Shown here: piece by piece, positions 1 through 6,761 of the stretch | Numbering within the stretch: position 1 is the first letter of the stretch | How the letters are laid out: every line of letters starts with the position of its first letter | Source of the DNA: Pseudomonadota bacterium | GTDB lineage: Bacteria; Myxococcota_A; Polyangia; Fen-1088 | Assembly: GCA_017881285.1 (NCBI GenBank) | Contig: JADGRD010000070.1 | Coordinates: 1 to 10,613, forward strand | Direction of reading: 5' to 3' | DNA: 10,613 nucleotides | Translations under genes and position numbers: made by a program | The notes under the pieces: model-generated | Databases searched by the model: none | Seen by the model: only the letters and a program-made list of their open reading frames with translations | Told to the model about the DNA's origin: nothing

Positions 1-71
1 GCGGCACGCTGGGAAGCGATGCGGCGACGCGAAAGGGCGCACCGAAATTCCTACGCGCACAAGTTAGTCTT

Positions 72-89
72 CTGCCTTGCGGAAGGCAG
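72..89 (-). terminator. Short hairpin downstream of the spermidine-synthase-like gene
   Basis: A perfect 7-bp stem (CTGCCTT / AAGGCAG) with a 4-base loop lies 25 bases past the stop codon of the minus-strand gene ending at 115. No T-run follows on the minus strand, so it is not a canonical intrinsic terminator. It may stop transcription weakly or protect the 3' end. The remaining bases from 1 to 114 show no supported gene. Confidence 0.35.
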
Positions 90-114
90 CGCCAACCCGA
101 GGGACGGGGCGCGG

Positions 115-3100
115 TCAGCGCGAGGTGGGCGCGACGGCGCCCCGGCCGAGGATACGGCGCCGGAGCTCGTCGACCTGCTCGGGTGGCCCGGAGAAGGTCT
201 CGGCGGGGAAGGTCCGCTCGGCGACCATGTGGCGGTAGATCGCGTCCGCCTCTCCCCGATCCAGCGCCAGCCCCGAGATGTATTCCAGCTTCAGGCTGAA
301 GTCCCGGTTGATGGGCGCCCCCGCGAGCCAGCGCGCCATGTCCTTGCCGCTCGCGCCGTAGGCGGAAAGGAGATCGATGGCCGAGGTGATGCGCACCTGC
401 TTGAACGAATCGAACATGCGCGGGGTGGCGGACATCCGCTGCTCGGTCACCGGGATGTCGATGCGCAGCGGCTCGAGGCCGCCGACCAGCACGACATCGA
501 AGCCTTTCCCTCCGGTGGTGGTGTTCCACATGGTGCCGTTCGGGAAGGCGTCCATGAAGGTGCGAAGCTGAATCTTGATCGCGAGCTCGCTGGTTTCGTA
601 AAGCGGCACCCACTGCGTCGCGATGCCGCCCGGCTTGAGGCGCGACTTCACGATGGCGTAGTACTCGCGCGAGAACAGGATCGAGTTGCCGCGCACCCAG
701 GGGTGAATCGGGTCCGAGGTGATGATGTCGAACTTCTCGCGCGTGGTGGCGAGAAAGTGCCGGGCGTCATCGAACACGAGCTGGACGCGGGGATCGGAGA
801 GCACCCCGTAGTTCTCGGTCGAAAAGAGCTTGGCCGCGCCGACGACGCGCGGCTCGATCTCACAGATCACGATGCGCTTCACCTCGGGGTAGAGGGTCAA
901 GGTGCCCGCGGTGATACCGGCGCCCATGCCCACGACCAGCACCGATTCGGGCTTGGGGTGAGGGATGGCAGAGAGGTGGCCGATGAGACGCTCGGTCCGG
1001 AGGTCGTTGGGGTTGTTGGAGGCCTCCACGCGGCCCGAGACGTGGAAGTTGCGGTATCCGTCGGGGGCGATGTGGACCGCCACCGTGGAAGCGGCGCCCT
1101 CGCTCACGTACGGGTACTGGTCGCCGGGCTCCACCCAGCCGATGTAGCGACCGTGGGCCAGGAACACGTGCGAGAGGCCGGGGAGAAACGCCGCCACGGC
1201 GAGGCTCACCGCCAGGACCGGCACCGGCGACGGAAGCCGGAGGGGCCGCGAGCCAGCGGTGCCGCCCGGGCGCACGCGGCGCCGCGCGGCCGAGAACAGC
1301 AATGCCGCCGAGACGCCGGCACCGATGGCGAGGACTTGCGCGGCCCAACGCGTTCCCTGTTGCGGGATGGCCCAGAAGCTGATGCCGAGCGAGCCCACGA
1401 TCGCGCCGACGGTGTTCGCGGCGTAGACGTTGCCGCTCGACCGCGCGGTATCGGCGTGACCGGCGCCAGCCGCCGCCAGCGCGAAGGGGAAGCTCATGCC
1501 CCACAGCACCGCCGACGGCAGGATCACGTCGATGGCGCGCATCACGTGCAGCCAGTGCCGTGCGGCCACCGGAACCCAGGCGCGGGACTGCGGCGACGAA
1601 AACGGCAGGACTCGGGCCAACACCAGACTTCCGAGGAACAGCGACGGAACCAGCAAGAGCTGCGACCAGGCGAGACCGCGAAGCGCGTTGTGGCCGCGGC
1701 GCAAGAGGTAGGCCGCCAGCGCGCTGCCGATGCCGAGGCCGGCGAGGAACACGGCCAAGATGATCGCGAACACATAGACCGTCGCACCGAACAGCAACGT
1801 GAGGAGGCGGGTCCAGACGACCTGGGCGCCGAGCGCCGTGAAGCCCGAGAGCGCCGTACCTGCGTATACGAAACGCAGCAGTTCGGGGGCGGTTCGCGTG
1901 ACCGGGGAGATGGCGGCGGAGGCCAAGCGGCCTGCCGTGCCGTCCATGTGACGCGGGATCGTGGCCCCCAGGCGAAATGCGTACGCCCCCACCAGGGCGT
2001 TCAGGCCGGCGGCAACGAACGTCGCGACCCAGACATCCCACACCGCGAGCAAGTAGAAGGCCGCGAGGAGGCTCCCCAGGACGGCGCCGATGGTGTTCGC
2101 GGCGTAGAGGCCGGCGAGCCGGGACATGCCCCGCCGGCCCGTAGAGTACCGGCGCGCGATGGCGGGCAGCGTCGCGCCCATGAACGCCGTCGGCGGCAGG
2201 AGCAGAACGGCCGCGATCACCGCGCGTAGCGCGATGCCGAGAGCGCCGTAGCCAAAGAGGCCCACGTACAGGAACCGCACCGCTGGCAAGACGAGGGGCA
2301 TGAGCAGGCCGAAGACCCCGATGCCGAGCTCGAGCAGGGCGTAGATGCGTAGCGGGTGATGGTGGTCGCGGACGTAGCGGGCGAACAGCAGGCTGCCGAG
2401 AAACATCCCACCCATGAAGCTCGCCAGCACGATTCCGACCGACAGCGCCGACGCGCCGAGGACCAGCCGCAACAGGTGCAGCCACACGACCTCGTAGATC
2501 AGCGCCGCGCAGCCACTCGCGACGAACATGAGCCGCAAGACGCCCTCGTGGGAGCGCGCGACCGAAGGCCCCGGGTCGGACGGACTGGCGGCCTCGGCGG
2601 AGGGCCCCTCGGCCGACGACGGCGGCGCTTCTCCCGGGACGCTCGGCGCGGGCGACCGGGCCCACAACATGCCACCCACGCCGAACGCGGCCAGGACCAC
2701 GGCGAGAAAGAGCAGGAACCGGCTGGCGCCGGGCTCCTCGGGCAGCGTGGTCTTCTCGGGAATCACTCGAGATGCCTCCGCCAAGGGGGCATCGACCGCT
2801 TTCATCGCTGGCGGGAACGGGTCAGGAAGCCGGCAATAGGCCGCGAGCTCCGAGATCGAGAACCGCCCGTCTCCGCTCGCTTCGCTGATGCGGAGATAGC
2901 GTAGGGGGGTGGCGGTGATGCGAATCGCCCGGTCGCGCAACCCGTCACCGCGCGCCGTCGCGTCTTCGACGGTGGTAAGCGTTCGAAAGCTGCCGGGCGT
3001 GCCCTCGGTCGAGCCGAGCATCCGATAGGTATCGTTGGCATCGGCCTGGACGTAGAGAGCGCTCACGGTGCGCCTGCGCCCGAGGTCGTAGGTGAGCGAC

Positions 3101-3357
3101 GCGGACGCGCTAGAGAAAGTCACTGCCAAGGGCGCGTCCCATTGCGTGCCCTCTGCTCCGATGGCCCCGTCGGTGACGACCGCGACGTTGCCCGAGATCT
3201 CCTGCTGCTCGGCGGGCGCCCTGCCCGCGAGCAGGTTGTCGGGGCCGCAGTCCGTTTGGGTGCCAGGATCTGCCGGTGCCGCCACCGCGGCGCCTGCCAG
3301 CGCCAGGAGGAGGGTGAGGGGGACGACACCGATGGACAAAGTGCGCCGGGGCTGCAT
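115..3357 (-). CDS. Fused membrane / spermidine-synthase-like protein with N-terminal discoidin-like domain
   Basis: The protein has 1080 residues. Residues 1-27 form a signal peptide. About 37-176 resemble an F5/8 type C (discoidin-like) beta-sandwich with two flanking cysteines (C37, C175). A helix at 213-233 and a Pro/Ser/Glu-rich linker (235-268) follow. Residues 275-730 hold many membrane helices in two related halves: a motif near 285-328 (YEVVW, GSLLFARY) recurs at 508-551 (AQVVW, GSALAAYL), and YAANTIGAVLGSL at 418-430 recurs as YAANTVGAIVGSL at 645-657. The C-terminal 745-960 is polyamine-synthase-like: GMGAG SAM-type loop at 810-814, acidic EIEP at 833-836, DDARHF at 863-868, and SDPIHPW at 881-887. 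This matches the family of fused membrane / spermidine synthases; the true substrate is unknown. The extra N-terminal domain is unusual. The ATG has only a weak upstream AGGA. It is divergent from the gene at 3440. Confidence 0.88.
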   Translation of the reverse strand: MQPRRTLSIGVVPLTLLLALAGAAVAAPADPGTQTDCGPDNLLAGRAPAEQQEISGNVAVVTDGAIGAEGTQWDAPLAVTFSSASASLTYDLGRRRTVSALYVQADANDTYRMLGSTEGTPGSFRTLTTVEDATARGDGLRDRAIRITATPLRYLRISEASGDGRFSISELAAYCRLPDPFPPAMKAVDAPLAEASRVIPEKTTLPEEPGASRFLLFLAVVLAAFGVGGMLWARSPAPSVPGEAPPSSAEGPSAEAASPSDPGPSVARSHEGVLRLMFVASGCAALIYEVVWLHLLRLVLGASALSVGIVLASFMGGMFLGSLLFARYVRDHHHPLRIYALLELGIGVFGLLMPLVLPAVRFLYVGLFGYGALGIALRAVIAAVLLLPPTAFMGATLPAIARRYSTGRRGMSRLAGLYAANTIGAVLGSLLAAFYLLAVWDVWVATFVAAGLNALVGAYAFRLGATIPRHMDGTAGRLASAAISPVTRTAPELLRFVYAGTALSGFTALGAQVVWTRLLTLLFGATVYVFAIILAVFLAGLGIGSALAAYLLRRGHNALRGLAWSQLLLVPSLFLGSLVLARVLPFSSPQSRAWVPVAARHWLHVMRAIDVILPSAVLWGMSFPFALAAAGAGHADTARSSGNVYAANTVGAIVGSLGISFWAIPQQGTRWAAQVLAIGAGVSAALLFSAARRRVRPGGTAGSRPLRLPSPVPVLAVSLAVAAFLPGLSHVFLAHGRYIGWVEPGDQYPYVSEGAASTVAVHIAPDGYRNFHVSGRVEASNNPNDLRTERLIGHLSAIPHPKPESVLVVGMGAGITAGTLTLYPEVKRIVICEIEPRVVGAAKLFSTENYGVLSDPRVQLVFDDARHFLATTREKFDIITSDPIHPWVRGNSILFSREYYAIVKSRLKPGGIATQWVPLYETSELAIKIQLRTFMDAFPNGTMWNTTTGGKGFDVVLVGGLEPLRIDIPVTEQRMSATPRMFDSFKQVRITSAIDLLSAYGASGKDMARWLAGAPINRDFSLKLEYISGLALDRGEADAIYRHMVAERTFPAETFSGPPEQVDELRRRILGRGAVAPTSR

Positions 3358-3439
3358 GGTCCTGTGACTGCGATACCACGAGACGGCAATGCCAGGGAAG
3401 CATGGCTTGCGGGCTGGCGCGTGCTAGCGTCCGTGGCGC
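3358..3439. promoter_or_regulatory. Compact divergent intergenic region
   Basis: These 82 bases separate two divergent starts, so promoters for both genes must lie here or inside the genes. I see no convincing -35/-10 pair and no strong Shine-Dalgarno for either gene. The assignment comes from gene arrangement only. Confidence 0.4.
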
Positions 3440-4030
3440 ATGAAGAGCAACCGTCTCGAGGCCTTCAGCGATGGCGTGCTCGCCATCATCATCACCATCA
3501 TGGTGCTCGAGCTGAAGGTGCCGCATGGCACGGACCTGGCCGTGCTAGAGCCCCTGTTGCCGGTCTTCGGCAGCTACGTGCTCAGCTTCCTTTACGTTGG
3601 GATCTACTGGAGCAACCACCACCACTTGCTCCATTCCGTCCGCCAGGTCAGCGGCGGAATCCTGTGGGCCAACTTGCACCTCCTGTTCTGGCTCTCCTTG
3701 TTCCCATTCACCACCGGTTGGATGGGCGAGAACCACCTGGCTGCCACCCCCACGGCGCTCTACGGTTTCGTCCTGTTCATGGCCGCCATCGCCTACTACA
3801 TCCTCCAGCGCGCCATCATCACCCGACAGGGCCCCGGCTCGCTGCTGGCCGCCGCCCTCGGCCGCGACCTCAAGGGCAAGCTGTCGCCCGTGTCCTACCT
3901 GGCCGCCATCGGGTTGGCGTTCGTCAGCGTGTGGATCGCGAACGCCATCTACCTCGGCGTGGCCCTGTCGTGGCTCGTGCCCGACCGCCGCATCGAGCGC
4001 GCCTTGACCGGCAAAGGTGAAGCGGAGTAG
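3440..4030 (+). CDS. TMEM175/DUF1211-family integral membrane protein (putative K+ channel)
   Basis: This 196-residue protein begins with the family signature: R5, then FSD at 9-11, followed by a hydrophobic helix ending LEL (about 10-27). Further hydrophobic segments lie near 42-58, 73-92, 105-122 and 150-180, giving the roughly six-helix layout and length of bacterial TMEM175 (DUF1211) proteins. In that family the FSD-containing first helix lines a potassium-selective pore; the motif is visible here, but conduction is inferred. A His cluster (NHHH at 59-62) sits after the second helix. The ATG is chosen because it places R..FSD at the N-terminus as in relatives, although no clear ribosome-binding site precedes it. 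The tail is charged. A hairpin follows the stop by a few bases. Confidence 0.85.
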   Translation: MKSNRLEAFSDGVLAIIITIMVLELKVPHGTDLAVLEPLLPVFGSYVLSFLYVGIYWSNHHHLLHSVRQVSGGILWANLHLLFWLSLFPFTTGWMGENHLAATPTALYGFVLFMAAIAYYILQRAIITRQGPGSLLAAALGRDLKGKLSPVSYLAAIGLAFVSVWIANAIYLGVALSWLVPDRRIERALTGKGEAE

Positions 4031-4032
4031 TT

Positions 4033-4073
4033 CGTAGGGGCGGTTCACGAACCGCCCATCACGAACCTCTACG
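4033..4073. repeat. REP-like nested palindrome, possible terminator
   Basis: An inner 8-bp stem, GGGCGGTT / AACCGCCC (4038-4045 and 4050-4057), has a 4-base loop. An outer 5-bp arm, CGTAG / CTACG (4033-4037 and 4069-4073), encloses it. It begins 3 bases after the stop codon of the TMEM175-like gene. There is no T-run, so it resembles a dispersed REP-type palindrome more than an intrinsic terminator. Only one copy occurs in the window, so the repeat status is inferred from its form. Confidence 0.5.
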
Positions 4074-4144
4074 GGCCGGCGTAGTACCAGCGTTCGACGC
4101 TGTTGTTGTCAGTCGCGGCACGAATCTTGCCCAACCAACCCGGC

Positions 4145-4759
4145 ATGATGCCCAACACGAAGAAAACCGCACGGATTCCCGCCATCCCTGTCCTTGGGGC
4201 ATCAGTTTTTCTGATGGTCACCGCCTGTTCGTCGCCATTGCCGAGCCCGTCCCTGACCGAGCCGACCGGTGACCGCATAACGGTTCCACCGGCCTGCCAA
4301 GTCCCGGAGGAAGGACAACGACCGTACTCGGTCACGTTCCGCCTTCACAATGGCGGCAACTCGCCGGTGTTCCTGCGAACGTATTGCCTGCCACCATTCG
4401 AGGTGTCGAGTTGCGCGTCCGGATACACGGATCAGCTTGCGAACCTGGATTTCTGCCCGTGCATTTGCGGCTCGAGCTGCCCGATGTGCGGAGCCTGCCT
4501 TCCCGCCGATGGCGAATCGCTCGATCCCGGGGCGACGAAGGAATGGCCATGGGCTGCAACGGTTCTCGTGGACACCGATGTGAGCAAAGGCACGGGCTGC
4601 AAGTCGCGAAGCGATCTCCCGGCCGGGCTCTATCGCTTCAGCATCACCCTGTTCGCCAGCGCCGCGGACGCTACCGCGCAAGCGCCCGTCCTGCGCAATG
4701 CCGCCGCGGATTTTCAACTGCCAGCCGCGGACGACGTGGTTGACATCGAGACCGACTGA
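4145..4759 (+). CDS. Cysteine-rich putative lipoprotein
   Basis: This reads as a 204-residue exported protein. The ATG at 4145 (or the next codon, 4148) is preferred over an upstream TTG at 4103, because it gives a short basic N-terminus (KK at 6-7, R10), a hydrophobic stretch and a lipobox VTAC with lipidated Cys at 28. A Ser/Pro/Thr-rich tether follows. The body alternates short beta-like segments (YSVTFRLHN, then LPAGLYRFSITLFAS near 158-172), suggesting a beta-sandwich. A dense cysteine cluster at C104, C106, C108, C112, C115 and C118 gives CxCxCx3Cx2Cx2C; further cysteines are C51, C81, C90 and C152. The cluster may form disulfides or bind metal. No family is recognised and the function is unknown. 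No clear Shine-Dalgarno is visible. It is convergent with the beta-helix gene. Confidence 0.7.
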   Translation: MMPNTKKTARIPAIPVLGASVFLMVTACSSPLPSPSLTEPTGDRITVPPACQVPEEGQRPYSVTFRLHNGGNSPVFLRTYCLPPFEVSSCASGYTDQLANLDFCPCICGSSCPMCGACLPADGESLDPGATKEWPWAATVLVDTDVSKGTGCKSRSDLPAGLYRFSITLFASAADATAQAPVLRNAAADFQLPAADDVVDIETD

Positions 4760-4855
4760 ATTCACGGCCCCGCCGAACGGTCCCGTTGCCGTCTCCGCAG
4801 CCGTAGTCGCGGCTCGACTTCCAAGCAGCGCGCGGAGAGCTCGTTCCAGCCGGCC

Positions 4856-4934
4856 CGCCAAAGAACACCTCGCCTTCGCGCTCGATGATCGCGAGAACCT
4901 CCGGCTTGGCCCCTTCGAGCGGAACCAGATCCAC
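4856..4934 (-). pseudogene. Possible coding remnant, ExbD/TolR-like flavour
   Basis: Read on the minus strand, this stretch gives a protein-like segment with VDL, PLEGAKPEVLAI and EGEVFFGG, with most third codon positions G or C. The pattern VDLP..(x)KP.VL.I...G.V...G is reminiscent of the periplasmic part of ExbD/TolR-type proteins, but the match is short and by eye only. There is no start, no membrane helix and no complete domain. It ends at the edge of the 45-base repeat. It could equally be chance. Confidence 0.2.
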
Positions 4935-4977
4935 GTGACGGTCAGCAACAACAGCCTCGCGAACGTGCGCTTCGGCA
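4933..4977 (+). repeat. 45-base inverted repeat, copy outside the beta-helix gene
   Basis: This segment is an exact reverse complement of 5958-6002. Read on the plus strand it encodes VTVSNNSLANVRFG, the same residues the beta-helix protein has at 180-193. After a few mismatches a shared GCGTTGA continues in register at 4981-4987, so the duplication was once longer. It lies just past the 3' end of the beta-helix gene. Confidence 0.9.
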
Positions 4978-4992
4978 AGCGCGTTGAACGAC

Positions 4993-6537
4993 CTAGGGAC
5001 GGCCTCTTCTGCGGGTGGCCAACAGGGCTGCCAACGCCATGAGCGCCCAGGCGCCAAGTGTGCTCGACGGTTGCGCGAGGCCGCACGCGCAGCCGCCACT
5101 GCCGCCAGTGCCAGTACTGCCGCCAGCACCGCTCGATCCACCGGTGGCAGCGCCGGCGCTTCCGGCCCATCCACTCGCGCCGCTCGCGCCTCCGTCGCCC
5201 GGAACCACCGTGGCCTCGTGCCACTCGTAAGCGCCCAGATCGACACCCTTGCCCTGGGGGCGCGCGATGCGATCGGCGTCGAGCGCCGGAGCCTGGTCCG
5301 CGCTGCCAGTGTCGACCGCGGGCGCGTTGGGCAACAGGTGGAGGTCGAACGCGGCGGGGTTGACGAAGAACGTGGCGAGGGTCGCGGCGGCGAGCGTGGT
5401 GTTGTGATCGTTGGTGATGTTGGTGCCGCTGATGTCGTAGTCGGTCGCGAGGTTGTTCCGTACGATGACGTTCTGGCTGGCCGTGCCGTTCTTGTGCGGC
5501 GTGACCATGATCCACGGCGGCCCAGGCTGCGTGTTGTCGACGTCGATGACCGTGTTGTTGACGATGCGCGAGTTCGTCATCCCGTAGAAGCTGATGCCGT
5601 GCCAGTGATCGGTGATGACGACGTTGTTCTCCACGACCCATCCGTCGAACATGCCGTCGAAGCACCCGATGCCCTGCATCGCATTGGGCAGCTTCTGGTT
5701 GGGGTCCTCGCGGTTGATGAAGACGTTACCACGCAGCACGATTCCTTTGACGACACCGCTGCCCGGACCGTCGGCGCCGGTCGACCAGCTCTGGAAGCCG
5801 TCGTCGTGGTTGTCGTCGCCGTCGTCACCGCTGACGTATACGTTCTTCACCAGGTTGTATTGGAAGACGCCGTTGTCGCCCAGGCCGCGCAGGCCGTCCG
5901 CCGAGAAGTTCACGATGCGGTTACCGTCGATGAGCGCATCCGTTCCGTCAACGCTGATGCCGAAGCGCACGTTCGCGAGGCTGTTGTTGCTGACCGTCAC
6001 GTTCTTGCCGCGGACGAAGATGCCGCTGCTCGCGGCGTTGATCCACTCGGTAGCGCCCCAAGCCGATATGTCGTTGACGCTGAAAAGGTCACAATCCTTC
6101 ACCGTGACGCGTGCACTGGAGGTATCGACGAGCACCATGTCGCCGACGGTGGGTGTCGGCGCATACGACGGGCTGATCGACATGCCGGCGAGAACCCAGC
6201 CTTGCGTGGCGTTGAAGGTGACGCGGCTGAGCGTGGGCTTTTCGCCGGCGGCCGCGGCGATGGTGATGGCCGGTGTGTAGTTGCCGCTCTTGATGGCCAA
6301 GGCCCCGTGGTATCCGGTGCGAAGCCAGACGGTATCGCCGGCCTTGATCGTGGCTCCGAACGCGCCTGCCGCGATGACCGCGTCGATCCTCTGCCACGGA
6401 CTGGCCGAGCTGCCGTCGCCGGTTGGCGTGCCGGCCGCGGGATCGACGAAGAACTCCGCTGCGCGCGCGACCGAGGCCCGAAGCAACGCCGGGGCGCAGA
6501 GAACAAGCGCAAGCAAGAGCAAGGCCGGTCGTCGCAT
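4993..6537 (-). CDS. Secreted right-handed parallel beta-helix protein with MYXO-CTERM-like tail
   Basis: This is a 514-residue exported protein. Residues 1-27 form a signal peptide ending ARAA. Residues 29-400 show the Asn-rich periodic coils of a right-handed parallel beta-helix (repeated VSNNSL, IDGNRIVN, VENNVV, VNNTV, VRNNL). An acidic patch, GDDGDDNHDDGFQSW (237-251), could bind Ca2+, as in several beta-helix polysaccharide lyases. Residues 397-438 (FDLHLLPNAPAVDTG ... VDLGAYEW) match the choice-of-anchor Q type end-cap. A Gly/Ser/Thr/Ala linker (447-482) leads to CAC at 483-485, a hydrophobic helix (about 494-507) and RRRGR, which is MYXO-CTERM-like and implies surface sorting. Whether it is a lyase, hydrolase or binding protein cannot be told. 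The ATG is supported by a strong AAGGAGG. Confidence 0.85.
   Translation of the reverse strand: MRRPALLLLALVLCAPALLRASVARAAEFFVDPAAGTPTGDGSSASPWQRIDAVIAAGAFGATIKAGDTVWLRTGYHGALAIKSGNYTPAITIAAAAGEKPTLSRVTFNATQGWVLAGMSISPSYAPTPTVGDMVLVDTSSARVTVKDCDLFSVNDISAWGATEWINAASSGIFVRGKNVTVSNNSLANVRFGISVDGTDALIDGNRIVNFSADGLRGLGDNGVFQYNLVKNVYVSGDDGDDNHDDGFQSWSTGADGPGSGVVKGIVLRGNVFINREDPNQKLPNAMQGIGCFDGMFDGWVVENNVVITDHWHGISFYGMTNSRIVNNTVIDVDNTQPGPPWIMVTPHKNGTASQNVIVRNNLATDYDISGTNITNDHNTTLAAATLATFFVNPAAFDLHLLPNAPAVDTGSADQAPALDADRIARPQGKGVDLGAYEWHEATVVPGDGGASGASGWAGSAGAATGGSSGAGGSTGTGGSGGCACGLAQPSSTLGAWALMALAALLATRRRGRP
5958..6002 (-). repeat. 45-base inverted repeat, copy inside the beta-helix gene
   Basis: This is the partner of 4933-4977, with perfect identity in inverted orientation. 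It encodes residues about 179-193 of the beta-helix protein, within an intact open frame, so it is probably the parental copy. Confidence 0.9.
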
Positions 6538-6543
6538 GGGTTG

Positions 6544-6550
6544 CCTCCTT
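6544..6550 (-). promoter_or_regulatory. Strong ribosome-binding site of the beta-helix gene
   Basis: The minus strand reads AAGGAGG followed by six bases and ATG. This near-perfect Shine-Dalgarno fixes the start at 6537 and suggests efficient translation. Confidence 0.9.
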
Positions 6551-6615
6551 GTTGGAATGTGCCCCGAGCCGCGAGCCCAAGTATAGCGCGCGTCTTAGGA
6601 GGTGGGGGCACTCAG

Positions 6616-6687
6616 TCCACGCGCATCTGCGTGACGGGCGTGGAGCTCGACGGCTTGCTCAACTTCTACTACCGAGAAGCGGCGTGA
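6616..6687 (+). pseudogene. Possible 3' end of a lost plus-strand gene
   Basis: The plus strand between two minus-strand genes carries a coding-like segment ending ICVTGVELDGLLNFYYREAA and TGA. By hand count, 21 of 23 sense codons end in G or C, as expected of real coding sequence here. No start or upstream domain survives: the frame runs back only into sequence antisense to the beta-helix gene. It could be the C-terminus of a transposase or another deleted gene; I do not recognise the family with confidence. It lies where the beta-helix gene's promoter would be expected. Confidence 0.35.
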
Positions 6688-6704
6688 ACGGGCTTGATGG
6701 TTTT

Positions 6705-6752
6705 GGGGCACCGGACATGATCAGGCTCGCACATTCAGGGCCGGGGTGCCCC
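6705..6752. terminator. Inverted repeat after the hydrolase gene
   Basis: GGGGCACC (6705-6712) is complementary to GGTGCCCC (6745-6752), an 8-bp stem with a 32-base spacer. It begins 9 bases past the stop of the hydrolase gene. On the minus strand it is followed by A residues rather than T, so it does not look like a standard intrinsic terminator. It may be a 3'-end stabiliser or a mobile-element remnant. Confidence 0.4.
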
Positions 6753-6761
6753 ACCGGGCCA

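Larger units (their letters stand above)
4760..4992. other. Convergent intergenic region with gene fragments
   Basis: These 233 bases lie between two convergent stop codons and hold no complete gene. They contain a 45-base inverted copy of part of the adjacent beta-helix gene (4933-4977). On the minus strand next to it (about 4856-4934) is a coding-like stretch with G/C-biased third positions. No good terminator hairpin with a T-run is seen. The region looks like a junction where pieces of genes have accumulated. Confidence 0.5.

Noticed and set aside
19..2229. Long plus-strand open frame of 736 codons
   Set aside because: It is antisense to the spermidine-synthase-like gene, very rich in Arg/Gly/His/Ala with no domain; a high-GC shadow.
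860..2665. Minus-strand open frame of 601 codons in a second frame
   Set aside because: Arg/Pro-rich, no domain, and inside the real 1080-residue gene.
4103..4144. TTG start for the Cys-rich lipoprotein
   Set aside because: It adds 14 residues before an otherwise typical lipoprotein signal peptide; ATG at 4145 fits better.
4202..5665. Minus-strand open frame of 487 codons
   Set aside because: It runs antisense to the lipoprotein and out of frame in the beta-helix gene; low-complexity Arg-rich product.
4984..6687. Plus-strand open frame of 567 codons opposite the beta-helix gene
   Set aside because: The beta-helix frame has a signal peptide, family motifs and a strong ribosome-binding site; the opposite frame has none. 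Only its last 23 codons, beyond the gene, look coding.
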